Program-made: the position numbers and the translations under genes
Shown here: piece after piece, positions 1-8,289 of the stretch
How the letters are laid out: each line of letters starts with the position of its first letter
Numbering within the stretch: the stretch's first letter is position 1
The notes under the pieces: model-generated
The model's input: the letters and a program-made list of their open reading frames with translations, nothing else
The model's database searches: none
What the model was told of the DNA's origin: nothing
DNA from: Oxalobacteraceae bacterium UBA5157
GTDB taxonomy: Bacteria; Pseudomonadota; Gammaproteobacteria; Burkholderiales; Burkholderiaceae_D
Length of the DNA: 9,706 nucleotides
Assembly: GCA_002415335.1 (NCBI GenBank)
Contig: DHXL01000037.1
Location: 7,336-17,041, forward strand
Direction of reading: 5' to 3'

Positions 1-19
1 GGGGGCTTTCAAAATTGTG

Positions 20-94
20 AGCCGCTCAAAGCGGCTAAACGGGGTCGCTGACGCGGCCCCAGCTCTTTGTGCCACCTACTCGGTGGTGCACAAA
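20..94. repeat. Three consecutive hairpins upstream of the TetR gene
   Basis: Three inverted repeats follow each other directly. The first has a 6-bp stem AGCCGC/GCGGCT (20-25 with 31-36) and loop TCAAA. The second has an 8-bp stem with one G-T pair (41-48 with 53-60) and loop TGAC. The third has an 11-bp stem, TTTGTGCCACC (66-76) against GGTG (82-85) and GCACAAA (88-94), with a two-base GT bulge and loop TACTC. None is followed by a T-tract, so none is a classical intrinsic terminator. They may end the transcript of a gene lying left of the window or form a structured intergenic repeat. The pairing is seen directly; the role is not known. Confidence 0.5.
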
Positions 95-100
95 CCGGAA

Positions 101-128
101 TTGACCTGATTTTTAATTCTGTTAAAGT
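101..128 (+). promoter_or_regulatory. Putative sigma70-type promoter for the TetR gene and efflux operon
   Basis: A TTGACC -35 box (101-106, five of six consensus bases) is separated by 16 bases from TAAAGT (123-128, four of six). The spacer is AT-rich, unlike the GC-rich surroundings. Transcription would start near 135, inside the inverted repeat at 128-143, leaving a short leader before the TTG start at 170. No other convincing promoter was seen in the tightly packed genes downstream, so it may drive the whole operon. This is a match by eye. Confidence 0.5.
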
Positions 129-143
129 AGTAATTGATTACTA
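128..143. promoter_or_regulatory. Candidate TetR operator (perfect inverted repeat)
   Basis: TAGTAATTGATTACTA consists of two perfect 7-base arms (TAGTAAT and ATTACTA) around a TG centre. It touches the last base of the proposed -10 box and covers the expected transcription start. TetR-family dimers typically bind such 14-20 bp palindromes overlapping their own promoter and block polymerase. That the neighbouring TetR protein binds here is inference from position and symmetry. Confidence 0.6.
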
Positions 144-169
144 TCTTCAAATTTATTCAGGAAGCCACT

Positions 170-772
170 TTGAATATTCCTACAAAACATCTGCCCGCCG
201 AAGAAAGACGGGCCGTTACCGTCGAAGCCGTCGTCGAGTTGGCCGCCGAGCAGAATCCGGGCGACATTACTACCGCCGCTATCGCCAAGCGCATGGGTTT
301 GACCCAAGGCGCGCTGTTTCGCCACTTTCCGAGCAAAGACGCCATCTTGCAGGCAGTGATGGAGTGGGTGGCGGAACGTCTGCTCTCCAGGGTGGACAAG
401 GCCGCGCAGGCCGCTTCATCGCCGCTTGCGGCCTTGGAGGCCATGTTCATGACCCACATCGATTTCGTCGCCAGCCATCCCGGGGTGCCGCGCATGCTGT
501 TCGGCGAATTGCAGCGCGCCGAGGACACGCCCGCCAAGCGCATGGCGCGAACGCTGGTTGGCCGTTACGACGAGCGATTAACCACCCTGATAGAGGCCGG
601 CAAAGCCGCGGGCGAACTGGCCGCAGAGCTGAACACTGCCGCCGCTGCCACCCTGTTCATCGGAACCATCCAGGGCTTGGTCATGCAATCCCTGCTCTCG
701 GGCGATATCCAACACATTCGCACCGATGCACCCAGTGTTTTTGCGATTTACCAACGTGGTGTAAGGAGCTAG
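170..772 (+). CDS. TetR/AcrR-family transcriptional repressor
   Basis: This 200-residue protein is of normal TetR length. The N-terminal DNA-binding domain covers about residues 12-60, with a helix-turn-helix at about 33-54 (ITTAAIAKRMGLTQGALFRH) and the family hallmark F-x-H-F-x-S-K immediately after. The rest is an all-helical ligand-binding and dimerisation domain. The start is taken as TTG at 170 because AGGAAG (159-164) lies five bases upstream; an upstream in-frame TTG at 134 would lie inside the putative operator. It is the first gene of the exporter block, the position held by the TetR regulator CecR beside E. coli ybhGFSR, so it probably represses this operon and responds to an exported compound. 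Ligand unknown; orthology to CecR not established. Confidence 0.9.
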   Translation: MNIPTKHLPAEERRAVTVEAVVELAAEQNPGDITTAAIAKRMGLTQGALFRHFPSKDAILQAVMEWVAERLLSRVDKAAQAASSPLAALEAMFMTHIDFVASHPGVPRMLFGELQRAEDTPAKRMARTLVGRYDERLTTLIEAGKAAGELAAELNTAAAATLFIGTIQGLVMQSLLSGDIQHIRTDAPSVFAIYQRGVRS

Positions 773-810
773 CAATGAAGAAATTCCTGTCGACTTCCGG
801 ATGGATTTGA
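763..810 (+). CDS. 11-codon leader-like ORF between tetR and the tolC-like gene
   Basis: ATG at 775 is preceded by a strong ribosome-binding site, AAGGAG at 763-768, six bases away; the feature includes that site. The ORF encodes MKKFLSTSGWI and stops at TGA 808-810, two bases before the ATG at 813 of the outer-membrane factor gene and overlapping its alternative ATG at 801. The downstream gene has no good ribosome-binding site of its own at either start, so this ORF could deliver ribosomes to it by termination-reinitiation. It resembles no known leader peptide and has no run of repeated regulatory codons, so attenuation is not indicated. Expression is unproven. Confidence 0.4.
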   Translation, partial: KELAMKKFLSTSGWI

Positions 811-812
811 TT

Positions 813-2177
813 ATGAAACCCTTGTCACGGTTGCTGCTGTTCACCTTTCTTCTTTCCACCGGGAAAGCGGTTTTTGCGGCGGATCCATTGCCCCTGTGGG
901 AGGCCATGGAACGTGCCACGCAATCCAACCCGGCAATCAAAAGCCAGCGGGTTGAAGTCAGCAGGCAAACGCTGGAGCAGGATATCGCCCGCAGCCAGCA
1001 TCTACCAAAGGTCGACTTGAACGCGGCTTACACCCGCTATGCCTACCCCACCTTCGTGACACCGATCCGCGAGGCGGGCGTCTTCCCGCCAATGGACAGG
1101 GATATTGCCAATCTTGGGCTGGCACTGAATCTGCCCCTTTACAGCGGTGGCAAGCTGGTCGCCGGCGAGGCGCTGGCCGCGCACAACCGAGAGGCTTCCG
1201 TCCAGGCACTGCGCGCCGGTGGGCAGGACCTGCTGTTCAATGTCGCCGCCACCTACACCAAGACGCTGCATTTCCGCCAACTCGGAAAGGTGCTGGATGC
1301 TCGCATCAAGGCGCTGCAGCAAGAGGAAAAGGACATCGGATTGCGTATCCAGCAGGGACGCGCCGCGCGGCTCGAATTGATCCGGCTCCAGACCCAGTTG
1401 TCCCAGGCGCGCTACGACAAGGTGTCCGTCACGCAGGGTGAGAAAGATGCGCTGTCGCTGCTGGCCTCTTTGCTGGGTGAGCGCGGACCAGCACCGATTC
1501 TGTCCGAGCTGGGCACAACTGCCCCGGTTCTGCCGGTTTCGGCTGAAGAGGCGATAGGCCGCGCCTTGCAGCAGCGCCCGGATATTCTCCGGCTTGATGC
1601 CTTGGGCAAGGCGGCACAGCAGAAAACCGCCATCGCCCGCGGCGACCGGCTGCCGCAAATCAATCTGGTGACCAAGGTGCAAGAGTCTGCCAGCGGCAAC
1701 TGGAATGGTTATAACGATTGGCAGATCGGCGTGCAACTGTCCCTGCCGCTGTTTGACGGTGATATTCGCAAGCACCGGGTGGATCAGGCAGGTCTCGAAC
1801 AGCAGCAAAACGCCTTGCAACAGGAAGACGTCCGCAACCGCCTCGCCAGCGAGGTCGAACAGGCGTTCGGTGCCCTGTCCGAATCCCGCGCCCGGCTGGA
1901 AGCTGCTACCCAGGGAGAAAGCGAGGCCAGTGAAGCGCTGCGTATCGAAACCCTGCGTTACCACAGCGGCGAGAACACTATCACCGACCTGCTCGGCGCC
2001 GAATCCGCCCTCTGGTCCGCCACCGCGAGCCGCCTCCAGGCAGGGTACGACATTACCGTGAGCCAGGCGCGACTGCTGCGCACCATCGGCGAGCTCGCGC
2101 CAGACAGTTTCAGGCCAACGGCCGCAAACAAAAAATCTGGTGCGGGGCACTCTATCCAGCAAGGAGCAAGGCTATGA
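813..2177 (+). CDS. TolC-like outer-membrane efflux factor
   Basis: This 454-residue protein (458 from the alternative ATG at 801) has the normal length of the outer-membrane efflux family. The start at 813 gives a classical signal peptide (basic MKPLSR, hydrophobic LLLFTFLL, predicted cleavage after VFA at residue 22). The mature N-terminus is ADPL with no cysteine, so it is TolC-like rather than a lipoprotein of the OprM/NodT type. The duplicated OEP architecture is visible: LNLPLYSGG at about 105-113 and LSLPLFDGD at about 309-317, each beginning a beta strand leading to long Ala/Gln/Glu-rich helices (about 118-215 and 320-428). It should form the trimeric channel for the adaptor and ABC exporter that follow. 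Its stop overlaps the next ATG (ATGA, 2174-2177), indicating translational coupling. Neither start has a good ribosome-binding site. Confidence 0.92.
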   Translation: MKPLSRLLLFTFLLSTGKAVFAADPLPLWEAMERATQSNPAIKSQRVEVSRQTLEQDIARSQHLPKVDLNAAYTRYAYPTFVTPIREAGVFPPMDRDIANLGLALNLPLYSGGKLVAGEALAAHNREASVQALRAGGQDLLFNVAATYTKTLHFRQLGKVLDARIKALQQEEKDIGLRIQQGRAARLELIRLQTQLSQARYDKVSVTQGEKDALSLLASLLGERGPAPILSELGTTAPVLPVSAEEAIGRALQQRPDILRLDALGKAAQQKTAIARGDRLPQINLVTKVQESASGNWNGYNDWQIGVQLSLPLFDGDIRKHRVDQAGLEQQQNALQQEDVRNRLASEVEQAFGALSESRARLEAATQGESEASEALRIETLRYHSGENTITDLLGAESALWSATASRLQAGYDITVSQARLLRTIGELAPDSFRPTAANKKSGAGHSIQQGARL

Positions 2178-3172
2178 ACAAAAAAATCGTAATTGTCGGC
2201 ATCCTCGCCGCAGGCATAGGCGCCGCCGCACTGTGGTATTTCGCGCCTTGGGCAACGCAGTCGGACGACGGCACGGTATTCGCCACGGGCACGATGGATG
2301 CCACCGAAATCGCAGTCTCCTTCCGCGTGCCCGGCATTTTGCACAGCCGGCCGGTGGCGGAAGGAAGCCGCGTCAAGCCGGGCGAACTGCTGGCCGCACT
2401 CGACGAGCGCGAGTCTGTCGCCCGGCTGCACCAGGCGGAAGCCGCACAACAGGCAGCCAAGGCGCGCCTTAAAGACCTGGAGCAGGGCTACCGCCCACAG
2501 GAAATCGCCGAGGCCCGTGCACAAACCGGCCAGGCCCACGCCAATCTGGCCAACCTGGAAGAGGAAGCCAGACGTTCCGAAGCGCTCTTCCTCGGGGGCG
2601 CCACCAGCCAGCAGCGGCGCGACAAGGACCGCACCGCCGCCACAGTGGCGACAGAGCAGCACCGCGCAGCGCAGGAGCGGCTCAAGCTGCTGCAAAGCGG
2701 CTATCGCCCCGAGACCATCAACGCCGCACGGGCGCAACTCGATGAAGCGCAGGCCGCTGTCGAAGCCGCCCGCGTCGCCCGGGAGGATTTGCAGGTAAAA
2801 AGCCCGGTGGAGGGCGTGGTCACCCGCACTCACGCGGAGGCAGGCGAAACCTTGGGCGCGGGACGGCCGGTGGTGACAGTCACCGATATTTCCAGGCCCT
2901 GGGTACGGGTCTACATCCCGGAAAACCAGATCGGCAAGGTGCGTCTGGGCGCAGTTGCCAAGATCAAGGTGGATACCTTTCCCAACCGGGAATTCGCGGG
3001 CCGAGTGAGCTATGTCTCATCCCAGGCGGAGTTCACCCCCAAGAACGTGCAAACCCAGGAAGAGCGGGTGAAGCTGGTGTTCGCGGTGAACGTGACCCTG
3101 GATAACCGCGACGGCACGCTCAAACCCGGCATGCCGGCTGATGTGACGATTACCCCACAGACGGCAAAATGA
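2174..3172 (+). CDS. ybhG: HlyD/YbhG-type periplasmic adaptor (membrane fusion protein)
   Basis: This 332-residue adaptor links an inner-membrane ABC exporter to an outer-membrane channel. An N-terminal membrane anchor or uncleaved signal spans about residues 5-23. The first half of the lipoyl/biotinyl-like domain lies at about 35-80 (GTMDATEIAVSFRVPGIL, then VKPGELLAALDE), followed by a helical hairpin at about 80-208. The second lipoyl half is at about 209-238 (VKSPVEGVVTR), and the beta-barrel and membrane-proximal part at about 242-329, including TLKPGMPADV. The hairpin contains two related segments, at about 98-117 and 169-188, each with R-L-K-x-L-x-x-G-Y-R-P-[QE]-x-I. This length and layout match E. 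coli YbhG. AAGGAG at 2161-2166 is seven bases before the ATG. The end overlaps the ATPase gene by four bases (ATGA). Confidence 0.9.
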   Translation: MNKKIVIVGILAAGIGAAALWYFAPWATQSDDGTVFATGTMDATEIAVSFRVPGILHSRPVAEGSRVKPGELLAALDERESVARLHQAEAAQQAAKARLKDLEQGYRPQEIAEARAQTGQAHANLANLEEEARRSEALFLGGATSQQRRDKDRTAATVATEQHRAAQERLKLLQSGYRPETINAARAQLDEAQAAVEAARVAREDLQVKSPVEGVVTRTHAEAGETLGAGRPVVTVTDISRPWVRVYIPENQIGKVRLGAVAKIKVDTFPNREFAGRVSYVSSQAEFTPKNVQTQEERVKLVFAVNVTLDNRDGTLKPGMPADVTITPQTAK

Positions 3173-4103
3173 ACCAACCCGCCATTCAGGCCAGCAGCCT
3201 GGGCCGCGCCTTCGGTGAAATGTGGGCGGTACGCGGCCTCGATCTGGAAGTGAGGCGCGGCGAAATTTTTGGTCTGGTGGGGCCGGATGGTGCCGGCAAG
3301 ACCACCACCATGCGCATGTTGACCGGCATTCTCGCCGCCAGTGAGGGCACAGCCACGGTGGCGGGCTTTCCCATTCAGGGCGGCGAGGAGGAGATCAAGT
3401 CCCGCATCAGCTACATGTCGCAGCGCTTCGGCCTGTACGGCGACCTCACGGTAGAAGAAAACCTGCGTTTCTATGCCGACCTGTACGAAGTGCCGCGGCG
3501 CGAGCGCGAGCCGCAGGAAGAGCGGCTGCTCGGCTTCTCCAACCTCACCCCGTTCAGAAAGCGCCTGGCGCGCGACCTCTCGGGTGGCATGAAACAGAAA
3601 CTCGGCCTGGCCTGCGCACTGATCCACAAGCCGGAAATCCTGTTCCTCGACGAGCCCACCAACGGCGTCGACCCGGTGTCGCGGCGTGATTTCTGGCGCA
3701 TTCTCTACGCCATGCTCAAGGAAGGGGTGACGATCTTTGTTTCCACCGCTTACCTCGACGAAGCGGAGCGCTGCACCCGTGTTGGTCTGATGCACCAGGG
3801 TCGCCTGATCCAGTGCGATACGCCACAAAGACTCAAGGAAGGCATTCCCGGCCTGCTGCTGGAACTGGAAACCGCGCAACCACGCGTCGCACGAGAGGCA
3901 CTCGCCACCCGGCTGGGTTCCAATCGCGTCAGCCTGTTCGGCGGCAAGTTGCATCTCTACGCCGCAGACGAGGGGGAGGCGGAGCAGGCTCGCACCGTGT
4001 TGCGCGAGGCCAACATCTCAGTACTGGGCGAAAACACCATCACCCCGTCGCTGGAGGACGTCTTCATTTATCAGCTTACGCGAAACAAAGAGGAGGCCAC
4101 GGC

Positions 4104-4107
<4 letters not shown>
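3169..4107 (+). CDS. ABC exporter ATPase, equivalent to the N-terminal half of YbhF
   Basis: This 312-residue nucleotide-binding protein would power the two permeases. Visible motifs are Walker A GPDGAGKTT (38-46, Asp instead of the usual Asn), Q-loop Q85, an intact signature LSGGM (137-141), Walker B ILFLDEP with catalytic E162, and D-loop at 166-169. The H-loop reads VSTAYLDEAE (191-200), so the switch histidine expected at 194 is alanine. The C-terminal 90 residues are the accessory region common in DrrA/CcmA-type ATPases, with SLEDVFI near the end. E. coli YbhF is one polypeptide with two such domains; here the halves are separate genes. From memory, its first half also has GPDGAGKTT and lacks the histidine, so this looks like family divergence rather than decay. 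No clear ribosome-binding site precedes the ATG; translation probably depends on the ATGA overlap upstream. Confidence 0.92.
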
Positions 4108-5056
<949 letters not shown>

Positions 5057-5060
<4 letters not shown>

Positions 5061-6181
5061 AAAAACCTGGGTTTTCCTGGATACGGCTTTGGGCGCTGGT
5101 GAAAAAGGAATTCATCCATATCATCCGCGACCCGCGCTCCCTGGCGATGGCGTTCCTGATGCCGCTGATCCTGCTGATCCTGTTCGGCTATGCCATCACC
5201 ATGGACATCAAGACGCTCAACCTCGTCGTTTACGATCAGGACAAGAGCGCCGCCAGCCGCAATTACCTGGAAGGCTTCCCGGCCTCCAGCTACTTTAGCG
5301 TGGTGGCGGCAGTGGAAAACTACGTCGGGGCTCGCGCGCTGCTCGACCAGGGCAAGGCGCACCTGGCGCTGGTGATCCCGCCGCACTTCGCGCGCGACCT
5401 GGAGCAGGGGCGAACGACGCAGGTGCAACTGCTCGCCGATGGCTCGGACGCCAATACCGCAACCATTGCCATGGGCTACGCCGAGGCCATCACCAACCGC
5501 TACAGCACGACGCACCTGGGCAGCAAGATCGAGCTCGCCGTGGATAACCGTCTGCGCGTCTGGTACAACCCCGAGCTGAAAAGCCGCTGGTTCATCATCC
5601 CCGGCCTGATCGCCGTGATCATGACGGTGATCACCGCGCTGCTCACCTCGCTGACCGTCTCGCGCGAGTGGGAGAGCGGCACCATGGAACAGCTGATCGC
5701 CACGCCGGTGCAACCGATCGAACTGTTCCTCGGAAAAATGGCGCCCTATTTCGTGATCGGCGTGCTGGACGTGCTGTTCTCGGTGGCGATGGGGGTATGG
5801 GTGTTCGATGTGCCGCTGCGCGGCAGCTTCCTCTTCCTGCTCGGCGTCACCGCGATGTTCCTGGTGGGGGGCTTGAGCCTGGGCATCATGGTTTCCACCA
5901 TCGCCAAATCGCAACTGGTGGCGAGCCAGCTGGCGATGGTGGTGACCTTCCTGCCCGCCTTTCTGCTCTCCGGCTTTCTTTACTCCATCGACAACATGCC
6001 GCGCTTTTTGCAGGTGGTCACCCACGTGGTGCAAGCGCGCTATTTCGTCGAGGTGCTGAAAAACATTTTTCTCAAGGCAAGCCCGCCTTCTTTCGTGGCG
6101 GGCGACCTGATTTTCCTCGGACTGTTCGCAGGGGTGGTGTTCGCCGTCGCTCTGGGCAAGTTCCGAAAAAAACTGGCCTGA
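5057..6181 (+). CDS. ybhS: ABC-2 type permease, YbhS-like
   Basis: This 374-residue inner-membrane permease has the ABC-2 layout with a large periplasmic domain. A first transmembrane helix spans about 29-48, after the cytoplasmic motif KKEFIHIIRDPR. A long soluble loop spans about 49-177, and five helices follow at roughly 178-200, 229-250, 258-280, 288-309 and 350-368. The cytoplasmic coupling motif REWESGTMEQL is at 203-213. The loop carries DGSDANTATIA and ends with WYNPELKSRW, both mirrored in the next gene, so the two permeases are paralogues expected to form a heterodimer. Family length is normal. AAGGAG (5044-5049) precedes the ATG by seven bases. YbhS rather than YbhR is assigned mainly by gene order. 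Confidence 0.88.
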
Positions 6182-6191
6182 CGGAGGCATT

Positions 6192-7319
6192 ATGTGGGAA
6201 CGAATCTATCGCATGCTGGTGAAGGAATTCATCCAGGTGCTGCGCGACCCGCGCATGAAGGCGCTGATCTTCGTCATGCCGGTGATCCAGCTGATCATGT
6301 TCGGTTACGCTGTGACGACCGACGTGGACCACATCAAGACCGCGGTGTGCGACCTCGACAAGAGCCCGCAGAGCCGCGCGCTGATCGAGCGCTTTACGGC
6401 TTCCGGCTATTTCACCGTGGTGGACAACACCAACGAACCTGAAAGGCTGGGCGAACTGCTCGACCGGGGCAAGGCCACCATCGGCATCCAGATCAACCAC
6501 GGCTTCGCCGACGACCTGAAATCGGGGCGTCAGGCGGCGATCCAGACAATTATCGACGGTACGGATTCGAATACCGGAACGGTAGCGATGGACTATGCCC
6601 AGCGCATCACCCAGGAGTTTTCCCGCACGCGCATCGTGCCGGGTGAGCTGACCCAACTGGCGCAGCCGCAGGCCAACCCCATCGAGTTGCGCTCGCGCGC
6701 CTGGTTCAACCCCGATTTGAAGAGCCGTTATTACAACGTCCCCGGCGTGATCGCCGTGGTCGTGCTGCTGATCTCACTGCTGCTCACCGCCATGGCGATC
6801 GTGCGCGAACGCGAGATCGGCACTATGGAGCAGTTGATGGTGACGCCAATCCGGCCATTCGAACTGATCCTCGGCAAGACCCTGCCGTTCGTGTTGATCA
6901 GCTTCATCGATGTGCTGGTGGTCACTTTTATCGGGATTAACTGGTTCAACGTGCCGATCCAGGGCAGCCTGGGGTTGCTGCTGCTCGGGTCCGGGCTGTA
7001 CCTGATGTCCACCATCGGTATCGGACTGTTCATTTCCACTATTTCACAGACCCAGCAGCAGGCGCTGATGTCATCGTTTTTCTTCTACCTCCCGGCGGTG
7101 CTGCTGTCCGGCTTCATGTTCCCGATTTCAAACATGCCGGAGCCGGCCCAGTGGCTCACCTATCTCAATCCGCTGCGTTACTTCCTGGTCATCATCCGTG
7201 ACATCTTTCTCAAGGGCAGCGGCTTGGAAATCCTGTGGCCTCAATTCGCCGCCCTGGCGGTTCTGGGCACCGCGCTTTTGCTCATTAGTTCGCTTCGTTT
7301 CCAAAAAAGGACGGTCTGA
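6192..7319 (+). CDS. ybhR: ABC-2 type permease, YbhR-like
   Basis: This 375-residue protein has the same topology as its upstream paralogue. It starts with VKEFIQVLRDPRMK, then one helix at about 23-42, a periplasmic domain at about 43-182 containing DGTDSNTGTVA and WFNPDLKSRY, and helices at about 183-205, 230-250, 258-282, 290-312 and 347-368. The motif REREIGTMEQL lies at 205-215. It follows the first permease by ten bases, with GGAGG at 6183-6187 as ribosome-binding site. It should form the other half of the transmembrane channel driven by the asymmetric ATPase pair. The substrate cannot be read from the sequence; related E. coli exporters have been linked to antibiotic efflux and cation export. 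Confidence 0.88.
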   Translation: MWERIYRMLVKEFIQVLRDPRMKALIFVMPVIQLIMFGYAVTTDVDHIKTAVCDLDKSPQSRALIERFTASGYFTVVDNTNEPERLGELLDRGKATIGIQINHGFADDLKSGRQAAIQTIIDGTDSNTGTVAMDYAQRITQEFSRTRIVPGELTQLAQPQANPIELRSRAWFNPDLKSRYYNVPGVIAVVVLLISLLLTAMAIVREREIGTMEQLMVTPIRPFELILGKTLPFVLISFIDVLVVTFIGINWFNVPIQGSLGLLLLGSGLYLMSTIGIGLFISTISQTQQQALMSSFFFYLPAVLLSGFMFPISNMPEPAQWLTYLNPLRYFLVIIRDIFLKGSGLEILWPQFAALAVLGTALLLISSLRFQKRTV

Positions 7320-7320
7320 C

Positions 7321-7758
7321 ATGAAAATCCTCCGCAATACCATCTTCAATCTCCTTGCCTCTTCCTGCCTGCTATTCGCAGCAACCGGCGCGCAAGCCGC
7401 CGAACCGCTCGCCCTGCAGAAGGTCATGAAGGACCTGGGCAAGAACATGCAGACCATTACCGACGGGATTTCCCGCGAGGACTGGGAGCTGGTGGAAAAA
7501 ACCGCACCCCTGATCGCTGATCATCCCCAGCCGCCGATGTCGGAAAAAATGCGCATCATGGGTTTCATGGGCGCCAACATGAGCAAGTTCAAGACCTATG
7601 ACGGAGAAACCCACGACCAGGCGCAGGCGGTAGGCAAGGCCGCCAAGGCCAAGGACGGCCAGGGCGTCATCAGTGTCTTCCAGAAGCTCCAGACCAGTTG
7701 CTACAGATGCCACAGCGAATTCCGCAAACCGTTCGTGGCATATTTTTACGGCAAGTAA
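7321..7758 (+). CDS. Secreted c-type cytochrome, cytochrome c'/c-556-like
   Basis: This 145-residue protein begins with a Sec signal peptide (MKILRN, hydrophobic core, cleavage near AQA at residue 26), giving a mature protein of about 119 residues. The only heme-binding motif, CYRCH, is at 127-131, close to the C-terminus, as in the four-helix-bundle cytochromes c' and c-556. Methionines M36 and M43 in the first mature helix (KVMKDLGKNM) could include a distal heme ligand, which would make it c-556-like (six-coordinate) rather than a gas-binding five-coordinate cytochrome c'. It acts in the periplasm and needs the cytochrome c maturation system. It begins one base after the permease stop, with AAAGGA at 7306-7311, so it is probably cotranscribed with the exporter. 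A redox or gas-sensing role is inference. Confidence 0.85.
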   Translation: MKILRNTIFNLLASSCLLFAATGAQAAEPLALQKVMKDLGKNMQTITDGISREDWELVEKTAPLIADHPQPPMSEKMRIMGFMGANMSKFKTYDGETHDQAQAVGKAAKAKDGQGVISVFQKLQTSCYRCHSEFRKPFVAYFYGK

Positions 7759-7814
7759 GGACGCTGTTCAGTGCTTCAGTTTGAATCTATTTCCAACATT
7801 ACAGGAGCAATTCC

Positions 7815-8222
7815 ATGACTACCCCCAAACAACAACGCGGCCCCCTTATCTGGGCGATTTCCCTGGTGGCGGTTGGGTTCGGCCTGCTGACCATCAAGGA
7901 AGGCGGCACGATCCTGTTCGGCGACGAGGCGGCGCGCGCTACGGCCGGCAACTATGTGCCGTTCGTGCTCTGGTTCAATTTTTTGGCGGGCTTCGCCTAT
8001 GTCGCCGCCGGCGCCGGGCTGTGGCTGCAGCAACGCTGGGCCGCGAGGTTGGCCGTCGCCATCGCCGCGGTGACAACCCTCACGTTCGCGGCTTTCGGCG
8101 TGCATGTGGTTTCCGGCGGTGCCTATGAGCCGCGCACGGTAATCGCCATGAGTTTGCGAACGCTGGTATGGGTGACGATCGCGGCCATTGCCTGGCGCCG
8201 GTTGGTGCGGCGTCTGGCGTGA
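7815..8222 (+). CDS. Four-helix integral membrane protein of unknown function
   Basis: I do not recognise a named family. The 135-residue protein has four predicted transmembrane segments at about 11-28, 48-71, 76-100 and 108-126. The N-terminus is short and basic (MTTPKQQRG) and the C-terminus very basic (WRRLVRRLA), suggesting both ends face the cytoplasm. The loop after helix 1 (IKEGGTILFGDEAARATAGNY) is probably periplasmic. There are no cysteines and only one histidine (H97), so it is unlikely to bind heme by itself. AGGAG at 7803-7807 precedes the ATG by seven bases. The 56-base gap after the cytochrome gene shows no terminator, so cotranscription with it is possible. Confidence 0.8.
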   Translation: MTTPKQQRGPLIWAISLVAVGFGLLTIKEGGTILFGDEAARATAGNYVPFVLWFNFLAGFAYVAAGAGLWLQQRWAARLAVAIAAVTTLTFAAFGVHVVSGGAYEPRTVIAMSLRTLVWVTIAAIAWRRLVRRLA

Positions 8223-8289
8223 TGTCATGCAAGCCGCCCCCCCACGGTGCGGCACGGTATGAACGGCTCCATAAAAACAGGAGAACACG

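Noticed and set aside
67..810. 247-codon + strand frame over the TetR gene
   Set aside because: Its low-complexity Arg-rich translation is a frame shadow of the TetR gene. Only its last 11 codons, which begin at a well-placed ATG, were kept as the leader-like ORF.
1002..2162. 386-codon minus-strand open frame opposite the TolC-like gene
   Set aside because: It has no recognisable family, and the + strand gene has clear signal peptide and OEP motifs.
3813..4103. N-terminal extension of ATPase 2 back to 3813
   Set aside because: It lies inside ATPase 1, shows no ABC similarity, and the ATG at 4104 has a strong ribosome-binding site.
7198..7320. N-terminal extension of the cytochrome frame back to 7198
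   Set aside because: It would bury the clear signal peptide that starts at 7321.
7759..7814. Possible promoter in the 56-base gap after the cytochrome gene
   Set aside because: No -35/-10 pair with acceptable spacing was seen; only the ribosome-binding site at 7803-7807 is supported.
8233..8253. GCCGC/GCGGC hairpin between the four-helix protein and the amidotransferase as a terminator
   Set aside because: The stem is only five pairs with an 11-base loop containing a C-run, and no T-tract follows; too weak to call.
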